From: [Mycobacterium] zoologicum
GTDB taxonomy: Bacteria > Actinomycetota > Actinomycetes > Mycobacteriales > Mycobacteriaceae
Direction of reading: 5' to 3'
DNA: 64,000 nucleotides
Assembly: GCF_020172665.1 (NCBI RefSeq)
Contig: NZ_CP083985.1
Coordinates: 4,252,755 to 4,316,754, forward strand
Below are positions 15,758 through 23,265 of this stretch, one piece after another. Positions within the stretch are counted from its first letter, which is position 1, and the number at the start of each line of letters is the position of its first letter. The position numbers were made by a program, and so were the translations under genes. The notes below the pieces were generated by a model. That model searched no databases. It was not told where the DNA came from and saw nothing but the letters and a program-made list of their open reading frames with translations.

Positions 15758-16651
15758 GTGCCGAACCGACGTCGACGCAGGCTCTCGACCACCATGAGCG
15801 CAGTCGCCGCCCTGGCAGTCGCAAGTCCGTTTGCTGTGATCGCAGTATCCGAGCTGGCCGCCCGCAACAGCGCGCCGCAGCACCAAGACTTCGTCGCCGC
15901 CGCTTCGGTGGCCGACCTGCCGGGTGAGCTGATCTCGGCTCTTTCGCAGGGGTTGTCCCAGTTCGGGGTGAACCTGCCGCCGGTGCCGGGCTTCGGCGGC
16001 TCCAGCTCGATGCCGCTGACCTCGCCGGGCACCTACCCGGGCCTGGGCGACCCGTCGCTGGCCACCCCCGGCCTGGCCTCGCCGAGCACCTACCCCGGCC
16101 TGACCTCTCCGGGTCTGACCTCGCCCGGTCTGACCTCGCCGGGTCTGACCTCGCCCGGTCTGACCTCGCCCGGCCTGACCACGCCGGGTCTGGCGGACCC
16201 GTCGTTGTCCACCCCACCTCTGGGTACGCCCGGGGTGTCGACGACGTCGGGCCTGACCACGCCCGGGCTCACCACGCCGTCGCTGACCAACCCGGGCCTG
16301 ACCAGCCCCGGCCTCACCAACCCGGGATTGACCAGCCCCCTGACCAGCCCCGGTCTGACCAGCCCGGACACCGGCCTGGGGCTGGGTGCCGGCGACCTGC
16401 CGCTCACCTCTCCGGTGGGACTGGACCCGGGCCTGGACGGCACCTACCCGATCCTCGGTGACCCCTCGCTGGGTATGCCGGAGAGCAGCGGCAGCGGTGG
16501 GCTCGTCAGCGACCTGATGAGCGCCGCCAACCAGCTGGGCGCCGGACAGGCCATCGATTTGCTCAAGGGTGTGGTGATCCCGTCCATCGCGCAGGCCGCA
16601 CAGGGCGCGGCGCCGGCCGCCGCGGCCGTGCCCGCACCGCCGCTGCCGTAA
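15758..16651 (+). CDS. erp: Exported repetitive protein Erp (PirG)
   Basis: Surface-exposed mycobacterial virulence and cell-wall protein. The 297 residues comprise a signal peptide (MPNRRRRRLSTTMSAVAALA), a conserved N-domain with DLPGELISALSQGLSQFGVN, and a central PGLTS repeat region (about 80-210). The conserved C-domain has DGTYPILGDPSLG and ASxAIDLLKG-like GAGQAIDLLKGVVIPSI. The tail ends in proline/alanine-rich sequence and is shorter than in M. tuberculosis. The start is a GTG with GAGGAGAC at good spacing. Confidence 0.96.
   Translation: MPNRRRRRLSTTMSAVAALAVASPFAVIAVSELAARNSAPQHQDFVAAASVADLPGELISALSQGLSQFGVNLPPVPGFGGSSSMPLTSPGTYPGLGDPSLATPGLASPSTYPGLTSPGLTSPGLTSPGLTSPGLTSPGLTTPGLADPSLSTPPLGTPGVSTTSGLTTPGLTTPSLTNPGLTSPGLTNPGLTSPLTSPGLTSPDTGLGLGAGDLPLTSPVGLDPGLDGTYPILGDPSLGMPESSGSGGLVSDLMSAANQLGAGQAIDLLKGVVIPSIAQAAQGAAPAAAAVPAPPLP
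16095..16190 (+). repeat. 15-bp tandem repeats coding PGLTS in erp
   Basis: Six near-perfect 15-bp units of the form CCGGGTCTGACCTCG lie back to back. A more degenerate run encoding PGLTS/PGLTN continues at about 16250-16370. Copy number in Erp is known to differ among mycobacteria; the near-identity of the first run suggests recent expansion by slippage. Confidence 0.85.
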
Positions 16652-16671
16652 CCCAGAGGAGCCTGTTTCCA

Positions 16672-16730
16672 AACGGCACCGCAGAGTCAGTCCGCATCAG
16701 GCGGGCAGCGTGGGACTCTGCGGTGCCGTT
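16672..16730 (+). terminator. 17-bp perfect inverted repeat after erp
   Basis: Arms AACGGCACCGCAGAGTC (16672-16688) and its exact complement (16714-16730) enclose a 25-nt loop, 21 bp past the erp stop. It probably ends erp transcription. The inner half (CGCAGAGTC/GACTCTGCG) is the same 9-mer found in the terminal arms of the DUF559-flanking repeats. Confidence 0.65.
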
Positions 16731-16799
16731 GACCCCTTGCGTCCCTTTAGTTGCGTGTCGCATCACTGGCATCTCTTGACACATACGTAACATCAGCAC

Positions 16800-18509
16800 G
16801 TGCCAACCCGTCGCCCCCCACCGACGATCAAGCTGACCGCCACCGTCGCGACCGTGCTGATCCTGCCGTGGGCGCTGGGCTACGGATCAGGGCCCAAACC
16901 CGAACCGGCGACCCCGAGCGCGGCCGCCACCAAACTCAGTCAGCAGCCGCTGGACCTCGAACCCGGCGTCACCGTCCGCGAGATCACCCAGGACGAACCG
17001 TTCAGCATGGTCGCACTCACCGGCGCCGACCTGCGCGGCACCTCGGCACGGATTCGCGCCAAACAGGACGACGGGTCGTGGGGGCCCTGGTACTCCACCG
17101 CGCACGAGGTCAAGCAGGAACCCCAAGCCGCCGGCGACGCGGTCGACGCGCCCGCCCCCGGGCCGGATGGGACCGAGCCGGTGTTCGTCGGACGGACCAC
17201 CGCGGTGCAGATCGCGGTCACCACCAAGGACAGAGACGGCAAAGGCAAGGCCCCCCAGTCCCCGAAGCCCCCGAAGTCCGGGAAGGCGGAGAAGGCCGAA
17301 AAGGCCCAACAGTCCCAGACCAAACCCGACCTCGGCTACGTCCCGGCCACCGCCGCGCAGCCGTTCGCCCAAAACGTCTCCGCGGTGCTGATCACCCCGC
17401 CCAAAGCCCCGGTCGACGCCCATTGGACCCTGCCGCGCGCGGTGCTGGGCCCGGGGCAGCCGCCCAACATCATTCCGCGCAGCCACTGGGGCGCAGGCAC
17501 CGCATTCCGGTGCGGCAAGCCGGTGGAGAGCGGCGCCGTGCACGCCGCGGTGGTGCATCACACCGCCGGCTCCAACAACTACGCGCCGGAGGATTCGGCG
17601 GACATCATCCGGGCCATCTACGCGTATCACACCCGGACTCTGGGCTGGTGCGACATCGGCTACAACGCACTGGTGGACAAGTACGGCCAGGTGTTCGAGG
17701 GCAGGGCCGGCGGCGTGACCAAGGGCATCATGGGCAGCCACGCCGGCGGCTTCAACAGCAACACCTGGGGGGTGTCGATGATCGGCACCTTCGAAGACGC
17801 CCCACCCCCGGCGATCCAACTCGAGACCGTCGGCCGGCTGCTGGGCTGGCGGCTGGGGCTTGATCACACCGACCCGCGCGGCACGGCGCAGTTGGTGTCC
17901 GCCGGCGGTTCCTTCACCCCCTTCGCCCGCGGCGCCGAGCTGACGCTGCCGGCGATCATCGGCCACCGCGACGTCGACGAGACCGAATGCCCCGGCGGCC
18001 AGGGCTACGCCTCGCTCAACGAGATCCGGGAGATCGCCGCCCGGTTCGGCGACCCGCCCGGGCCCGAGGACCTCGCTCGGATCATGGAAGGCGGCGCCAT
18101 CCACACCCGTTGGATGGAGATGGGCGGCATGGACAGCCCGCTCGGCGCGCCCACCACGATGGAGGCCATCGGCGAGGGCGGCACCAAGTACGCGAACTTC
18201 GAGCACGGCGCGGTGTACTGGTCGCCGGAGACCGGCGCCCAACCCGTCACCGGAGCGATCTACGACGCCTGGGCGTCACTGGGTTACGAGCGCGGCGTGC
18301 TGGGACTGCCCACCAGTGCCGAGCTGAACGAACCGGAGTGGGCCGGCCAGAACTTCCAGCACGGCACGCTGAACTACAACCGGGCCACCGCCACCGTCAC
18401 CCGGGTGGTCGACGGCAACGCCGAAGTGCTGCCGCCGCCCCCGCCGGAGGGCCCGCCGGTGCAGTTGGAGCGCTTCACCCGGGTAGTCGACCCGTTCGGA
18501 GTGGGCTAG
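16800..18509 (+). CDS. Secreted N-acetylmuramoyl-L-alanine amidase with LGFP repeats (Rv3811-like)
   Basis: Product of 569 residues. It has an N-terminal signal or anchor (LTATVATVLILPWALGYG) and a lysine/proline-rich linker (about 130-180). A zinc amidase/PGRP domain (about 220-420) follows, with IIPRSHWGA, VVHHTAGSNNY and IIGHRDVDETECPG supplying the metal ligands. C-terminal LGFP-type repeats (DSPLGAP, GVLGLPTS) are thought to bind the arabinogalactan-peptidoglycan wall. It likely cleaves the muramoyl-alanine bond in the periplasm. The start is a GTG at 16800. Its stop overlaps the convergent HAD gene stop within one CTAG tetranucleotide. Confidence 0.9.
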   Translation: MPTRRPPPTIKLTATVATVLILPWALGYGSGPKPEPATPSAAATKLSQQPLDLEPGVTVREITQDEPFSMVALTGADLRGTSARIRAKQDDGSWGPWYSTAHEVKQEPQAAGDAVDAPAPGPDGTEPVFVGRTTAVQIAVTTKDRDGKGKAPQSPKPPKSGKAEKAEKAQQSQTKPDLGYVPATAAQPFAQNVSAVLITPPKAPVDAHWTLPRAVLGPGQPPNIIPRSHWGAGTAFRCGKPVESGAVHAAVVHHTAGSNNYAPEDSADIIRAIYAYHTRTLGWCDIGYNALVDKYGQVFEGRAGGVTKGIMGSHAGGFNSNTWGVSMIGTFEDAPPPAIQLETVGRLLGWRLGLDHTDPRGTAQLVSAGGSFTPFARGAELTLPAIIGHRDVDETECPGGQGYASLNEIREIAARFGDPPGPEDLARIMEGGAIHTRWMEMGGMDSPLGAPTTMEAIGEGGTKYANFEHGAVYWSPETGAQPVTGAIYDAWASLGYERGVLGLPTSAELNEPEWAGQNFQHGTLNYNRATATVTRVVDGNAEVLPPPPPEGPPVQLERFTRVVDPFGVG

Positions 18510-19342
18510 CCACCTCGGTTGAGGAAGAGGCGCTCCAGCACCCGCGCCAGACCGTCGTCGGTGTTGGGCGCGGTGATCTCGTCGGCGGCGGCCAGCACCT
18601 GCGGGTGAGCATTGCCCATCGCCACACCGTGCCCGGCCCGCCGCAGCATCGGCAGGTCGTTGGGCATGTCGCCGAACGCCACCACGTCGCCGGCGCCGAT
18701 GCCCCAGGGCGTGATCAATTCCTCGATGCCGGTGGCCTTGGTGATACCCGCCGGAACCACCTCGATCAGGCCGTTGTTGGTGGAATAGGTGAGCTCGGCG
18801 GCGTCGCCGATGTGGGCGGTCAACTCCGCGGCCATGTCGGCGCTGGCCGCACCCGCCTTGCGGATCAGCAGTTTGATCGCCGGCTCCGACAGCAGATCGG
18901 CCACCGACACCTCGGTGTTGTCCGGGTTGAGCCAGGCGTGTTCGTAGCCCGGTGAGCTGACGAACTGCGGGGTCGCCGCGTCGTGGGCCCGCTCGCCGAT
19001 CCGTTCCACCGCCAGACCCGCTCCCGGCATCACGCGGCCGACCACCTCGGCCAGCTTCATCAGCTGGTCGGCCGACAGTGTGCGCGCCGAGATCACCCGG
19101 TCGGTGTCGGGGTCATAGAGCACCGCCCCGTTGGCGCACACCGCCATCGGGGCGAAGCCCAGGGCGTCGACCACCGGGGCAATCCAGCGCGGCGGGCGCC
19201 CGGTGGCCAAAATGAACCGGGAGCCGGAATCAACGGCCGCAGCCACCGCCGCCCGGGTCCGCGCGGTGATGGTCTCGGTGTCGTCGAGCAGGGTGCCGTC
19301 GACGTCGCTAGCGATCACCGCCGGCGATGCGACGCCGCCCAT
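18506..19342 (-). CDS. HAD-superfamily Cof-type phosphatase (Rv3813c-like)
   Basis: Cytoplasmic HAD hydrolase of 278 residues. Motif I is ASDVDGTLLDD (nucleophile aspartate near residue 13), motif II lies in FILATGRPP, and a C-terminal Cof/type IIB signature VVAFGDMPNDLPMLRRAG is present. Substrate unknown; relatives act on sugar or flavin phosphates. The ATG at 19342 shares one base with the stop of the upstream acyltransferase gene (TGATG), so the genes are probably cotranscribed. A longer frame upstream lies inside that gene and is rejected. Confidence 0.9.
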   Translation of the reverse strand: MGGVASPAVIASDVDGTLLDDTETITARTRAAVAAAVDSGSRFILATGRPPRWIAPVVDALGFAPMAVCANGAVLYDPDTDRVISARTLSADQLMKLAEVVGRVMPGAGLAVERIGERAHDAATPQFVSSPGYEHAWLNPDNTEVSVADLLSEPAIKLLIRKAGAASADMAAELTAHIGDAAELTYSTNNGLIEVVPAGITKATGIEELITPWGIGAGDVVAFGDMPNDLPMLRRAGHGVAMGNAHPQVLAAADEITAPNTDDGLARVLERLFLNRGG

Positions 19343-20097
19343 CAGCGCTTGCCCCGCTTCAGCCGTTTGCGGTCCCGTTCGGCCAGTTCGGCCTCGCGCA
19401 TCCGCAGCGCCTCGGCCATCGTGGGTGCGCTGCCGCCCAAGCGCCGCGGCACCCAGTACGCGCCGGACGGGTGCGGGTACTGCAGCTGCGCCTGCTCCAG
19501 CATGGCGACCATGGTGTCGCGCAGCTCGGCGGTGGTGGCCTCGATGTCGCCGGACGGGGTTATCGGCGTGCCGATCTTGGCGAGCACCGGAATGTGGTTG
19601 CGCCACAGGTGCTTCGGATGATCTTTGGTCCACACCCGGTGGATGCCCCAGACGATGACGGGAATGATCGGCACCCCGGCGGCGGCGGCCATCCGCACCG
19701 CACCGGTCTTGAACTCGCGCAACTCGAAGCTGCGGCTGATGGTGGCCTCCGGGTGCAGGCCGACCAGCTCCCCGTCGCGCAGCTTGCGCACCGCCACGTC
19801 GTAGGCGCCGGACCCGGCGGAGCGGTCCACCGGGATCAGCTTGACGTGCCTGATGACGTAGCTGACCACCGGCACCCGGGTCATCTCGGCCTTGATCATG
19901 AACCGCAGCCGGCGTCCCCGCCGCAAAGCAGCGATGGAGCCGGGGTACCAGTCCAGGTAGCTGGTGTGGTTCAGCGCCAGCACCGCGCCGCCGTGTTCGG
20001 GAATGTTCTCCAGGCCCTCGATGGTCAGGTGCGGCCCGTTGGCGTTCACCACCCGCGGCACCACGATCTCCAGCATGCGGAAGAAGGGTTCGGCCAT
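19342..20097 (-). CDS. 1-acyl-glycerol-3-phosphate acyltransferase-like protein (Rv3814c-like)
   Basis: PlsC-family acyltransferase of 251 residues with the acyl-transfer motif NHTSYLD (NHxxxxD), the glycerophosphate-binding LHPEATISRS and a PIIPVIVWG segment. Probably peripheral at the membrane and acting on lipid acceptors; the acceptor is unknown. The ATG at 20097 lies 7 bp after the stop of a paralogous gene. M. tuberculosis has three such genes here (Rv3814c-Rv3816c) and this window has two, so one has been lost here or gained there. Confidence 0.88.
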   Translation of the reverse strand: MAEPFFRMLEIVVPRVVNANGPHLTIEGLENIPEHGGAVLALNHTSYLDWYPGSIAALRRGRRLRFMIKAEMTRVPVVSYVIRHVKLIPVDRSAGSGAYDVAVRKLRDGELVGLHPEATISRSFELREFKTGAVRMAAAAGVPIIPVIVWGIHRVWTKDHPKHLWRNHIPVLAKIGTPITPSGDIEATTAELRDTMVAMLEQAQLQYPHPSGAYWVPRRLGGSAPTMAEALRMREAELAERDRKRLKRGKR

Positions 20098-20104
20098 GCC
20101 AGCG

Positions 20105-20872
20105 CTACTCCGAGGCGTGACGGCGGGCGGCCCGCGCCTCCGCCTTGCGTGCGGCCTCGGCGGCGTCGAGCTCGAGTGCCTCCGCCGGTGTCGGCGCGCC
20201 CCCGCCGAGCCGGTGGGGCACCCAGAACTCCCCGGCCGGGTGCTCGGGATAGGCGTCCTGCGTCTGCTCGAGCAGATGCTGCATCCGGGTCTGCAGCAGC
20301 GCACGCAGATCCTCGACCGGCAGCGTCGGCGGAATCGGCTCGCCAATGGTCACCGAGATCGGGATCTTGCTGCGGCCCAGCCGCCTGGGGTGGTCCTTGG
20401 TCCAGAGTCGCTGGGCGCCCCACACGATGTGCGGGATGATCGGCACCTGCGCGTCGATGGCCATCCGGGCCGCACCGCTCTTGAACTCCCGCAGCTCGAA
20501 ACTGCGGCTGATGGTGGCCTCCGGGTAGACGCCGACCAACTCGCCGGCCTTGAGGTACTCCACGGCGGAGGTGTAGGCGTCGCCGCCCTGCCCGCGGTCC
20601 ACCGCGATGTGCTTGCAGCCGCGCATGACCGGGCCGGTGAACTTGTTGTCGAACGTCTCCTGCTTGACCAGGAAGCGCACCCGGCGACGCGGCTTGCCCA
20701 GGTAACTGGCCATCCCGGCGAACGTGAAGTCGAGGTAGCCGGTGTGGTTGATCGCGATCACCGCACCGCCGGTGGCGGGCACGTTCTCGGCGCCGACGAC
20801 GGTGATCTTGAGCCCCTCGAAGCGCCAAAGCGTGCGGGCAGCCGTCGCGACACTTCCGTACCAGAGCTCCAC
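20105..20872 (-). CDS. PlsC-family acyltransferase (Rv3815c/Rv3816c-like)
   Basis: Paralogue of the next gene downstream, 255 residues, with NHTGYLD and VYPEATISRSFELREFKSGAA motifs. It opens MELWYGSVATAARTLWRF, a short amphipathic lead. The arginine/alanine-rich C-terminus (AEARAARRHASE) may be exposed. It heads the acyltransferase-acyltransferase-HAD unit and diverges from the metallo-beta-lactamase/Rieske gene 85 bp away. Confidence 0.88.
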   Translation of the reverse strand: MELWYGSVATAARTLWRFEGLKITVVGAENVPATGGAVIAINHTGYLDFTFAGMASYLGKPRRRVRFLVKQETFDNKFTGPVMRGCKHIAVDRGQGGDAYTSAVEYLKAGELVGVYPEATISRSFELREFKSGAARMAIDAQVPIIPHIVWGAQRLWTKDHPRRLGRSKIPISVTIGEPIPPTLPVEDLRALLQTRMQHLLEQTQDAYPEHPAGEFWVPHRLGGGAPTPAEALELDAAEAARKAEARAARRHASE

Positions 20873-20957
20873 AGGGGTCCAGCCTAGGCGATCCGCCCGG
20901 CTCTACCGCCGTTAAGCTCGGAGGGAATCTCTTCAGGCGAGGCGGGAGTGGGAACTA

Positions 20958-22517
20958 GTGCAGGTCACCAGCGTCGGGCACGCCGGCTTCCGGATCGAGA
21001 CCCCGGCGGGCAGCATCCTCTGCGACCCCTGGGTGAACCCCGCCTACTTCGCGTCGTGGTTCCCGTTCCCGGACAACTCCGAGCTGGACTGGGATGCCCT
21101 CGGCGACTGCGACTACCTCTACATCTCGCACCTGCACCACGACCACTTCGACCCGCGGCACCTGAGCAAGCACGTCAACAAGGATGCGGTGGTGTTGCTG
21201 CCGGACTTCCCGGTGCCCGACCTGCGCGGTGAGCTGGAGAAGCTGGGCTTCCACCGGTTCTTCGAGACAGAAGACTCGGTGCGGCACACGGTGAGCGGCC
21301 CCAAGGGCGAGCTGGACGTGATGATCATCGCGCTGCGCGCCCCGGCCGACGGCCCGATCGGCGACTCGGGGCTGGTGGTGCACGACGGCACGACGACCGT
21401 GTTCAACATGAACGACTGCCGGCCGATCGACCTGGACGTACTCGGTGCGTTCGATGCGATCGACGTGCACCTGCTGCAGTACTCCGGGGCGATCTGGTAC
21501 CCGATGGTCTACGACATGCCGGCCCGCGCCAAGGAGGCGTTCGGCACCCAGAAGCGGCAACGGCAGATGGACCGGGCCCGCCAGTACATCGACCACGTCG
21601 GCGCGACCTGGGTGGTGCCCTCAGCCGGCCCGCCGTGCTTCTTGGATCCCGAGCTGCGTGACCTCAACGATGATCATGGCGACCCGGCCAACATCTTCCC
21701 CGACGAGATGGTGTTCCTGGACCAGATGCGCCGCAACGGCCACGACCGCGGACTGCTGATGATCCCCGGCACCACCGCGAGTTTCACCGGCGCGCAATTG
21801 GATTCGCTGACCCACCCGATCCCCGAGGCCGACGTCGAGGCGATCTTCACCTCCGGCAAGGCGGACTACATCGCCGACTACGCGCAGAGGATGGCTCCGG
21901 TGCTGGCCGCCGAGAAGGCGTCCTGGGCGCCGGCGGCGGGCCCGGCCATGCTGGAGCCGCTGCGCGCGCTGTTCGAGCCGATCATGGGCAAGAGCAACGA
22001 GATCTGCGACGGCATCGGCTATCCGGTGGAGCTGGTGCTAGACGGTCCCGAGCACACCGAGACAGTGGTGCTGGACTTCCCCGAACGCATAGTGCGCGAA
22101 CCTGTTGCGGGCGAGAAGTTCCGCTACGGCTTCGGAATACCGCCGGAGCTGGTGCGGACCGTGCTGCGCGACAACGAACCGGACTGGGTCAACACCATCT
22201 TCCTGTCCACCCGGTTCCGGGCCTGGCGGGTCGGCGGCTACAACGAGTACCTCTACACGTTCTTCAAGTGCCTGACCGAGGACCGGATCGTCTACGCCGA
22301 CGGCTGGTTCGGTGAGAGCCACGACGACTCGGCGATGATCGAGTTGGGTGACTGGCAGATTCAGCGTCGCTGCCCACACATGAAGGCCGACCTGTCGAAG
22401 TTCGGGGTGATCGAGGGCGAGACCCTGACCTGCAACCAGCACGGCTGGCAGTGGGACCTCAAGACCGGCCGCTGCCTGACCGCCAAGGGCCACGAGTTGC
22501 GCTGCGAGAAACTGTGA
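20958..22517 (+). CDS. Metallo-beta-lactamase-fold/Rieske [2Fe-2S] fusion protein (Rv3818-like)
   Basis: Product of 519 residues. The N-terminal half is an UlaG-like metallo-beta-lactamase fold with the metal motif SHLHHDHFD (about residues 57-65). The middle (IPGTTASF region) resembles CMP-sialate hydroxylase relatives. The C-terminus carries a Rieske centre: CPHMKADLSKFG followed by CNQHGW (CxH...CxxH, about 470-492). It is likely a redox enzyme or oxygenase with a bound cluster; substrate unknown. The start is a GTG at 20958. The next small gene overlaps its stop by 4 bp. Confidence 0.88.
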   Translation: MQVTSVGHAGFRIETPAGSILCDPWVNPAYFASWFPFPDNSELDWDALGDCDYLYISHLHHDHFDPRHLSKHVNKDAVVLLPDFPVPDLRGELEKLGFHRFFETEDSVRHTVSGPKGELDVMIIALRAPADGPIGDSGLVVHDGTTTVFNMNDCRPIDLDVLGAFDAIDVHLLQYSGAIWYPMVYDMPARAKEAFGTQKRQRQMDRARQYIDHVGATWVVPSAGPPCFLDPELRDLNDDHGDPANIFPDEMVFLDQMRRNGHDRGLLMIPGTTASFTGAQLDSLTHPIPEADVEAIFTSGKADYIADYAQRMAPVLAAEKASWAPAAGPAMLEPLRALFEPIMGKSNEICDGIGYPVELVLDGPEHTETVVLDFPERIVREPVAGEKFRYGFGIPPELVRTVLRDNEPDWVNTIFLSTRFRAWRVGGYNEYLYTFFKCLTEDRIVYADGWFGESHDDSAMIELGDWQIQRRCPHMKADLSKFGVIEGETLTCNQHGWQWDLKTGRCLTAKGHELRCEKL

Positions 22518-22840
22518 CCGGCTCCTACGACGACGGCCTGGTGGTGTTGGACGCCCAGGCGATCACGTTGCGCCGCTACCACTTTCCCTCCGGTACGGCC
22601 AAGGTGATCCCGCTGTCTGCGGTGGTCGGCTACCGCGCCGAACCGCTGGGGGTGGTTCACCGGTTTCGGATCTGGGGTAGCTCGGATCTGCGGCGCTGGC
22701 TGCCACTGGACATCGGGCGGCCGATGCGCAGCACGCTGGTCACCCTGGATCTCGCGGGCTCCCCGTGGCCGCAGCCGGCCTTCACCCCGGCCGAACCGGA
22801 GAAGTTCCAGAAGCTGCTCGACGAACTGCTGGCCGGCTGA
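22514..22840 (+). CDS. Conserved hypothetical protein (Rv3819-like)
   Basis: Small soluble protein of 108 residues, starting at a GTG overlapping the Rieske-protein stop (GTGA). The sequence DDGLVVLDAQAITLRRYHFPSGTAKVIPLSAVVGYR looks like an antiparallel beta-sheet PH-like fold. The short helix at the end is EPEKFQKLLDELLA. No motif gives a function; coupling to the Rieske gene suggests a joint role. The extended upstream frame lies inside that gene and is not used. Confidence 0.8.
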   Translation: MTGSYDDGLVVLDAQAITLRRYHFPSGTAKVIPLSAVVGYRAEPLGVVHRFRIWGSSDLRRWLPLDIGRPMRSTLVTLDLAGSPWPQPAFTPAEPEKFQKLLDELLAG

Positions 22841-22959
22841 TCCCTCTGCCGGTCGTGCAGAAACGTACACCCCCACCTGGGGCTTTGCCGAACCTTTGTG
22901 CACCCTCGCGGGGTGGGGGAAGTGGTAGCGTTGGACGCCGCTGACAGTTGGGGGTGATC

Positions 22960-23265
22960 ATGTTCGTCGATCGGGCAGGATTGCGTTACGGCGCTCGTGA
23001 TTCGAGTGCCGCCGGCGAGCACGCCCAGACCGGTGGACAACACCTTGCGGGGTCCTCGCCGGTGGAGGGGATGTTCGGGGATTTCCCGGAGGCCGCCGGC
23101 CTGCATGAGGTGGTCGGCGCGGCCCACGACCATCACACCACAGCGCTGGACACTCACCAGCGAATCCTGAATGGCGTTGCCCACCATGCGAACTACGCCG
23201 AGCAGCAGTTCGGCGCGATGGACGAACGCAACGCCCAAGCGCTGCGCGACGTGCGGTGCACCTAG
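22960..23265 (+). CDS. DUF2563-family protein (Rv2798c-like)
   Basis: Product of 101 residues with no signal peptide. MFVDRAGLRYGARDSSAAGEHA and the later histidine-rich helical segment are typical of mycobacterial DUF2563 proteins, which sit directly upstream of DUF1023 hydrolases. The ATG at 22960 is preceded by GGGGG at a suitable distance; TTG and GTG upstream are alternatives. It overlaps the next gene by 10 bp. Its size, helicity and partner suggest a chaperone or secretion partner, as for WXG100-like pairs (inference). Confidence 0.75.
   Translation: MFVDRAGLRYGARDSSAAGEHAQTGGQHLAGSSPVEGMFGDFPEAAGLHEVVGAAHDHHTTALDTHQRILNGVAHHANYAEQQFGAMDERNAQALRDVRCT

Noticed and set aside
16095..16370. 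Short tandem repeats that might suggest a CRISPR array
   Set aside because: Units are 15 bp with no spacers and lie in frame inside erp, coding PGLTS.
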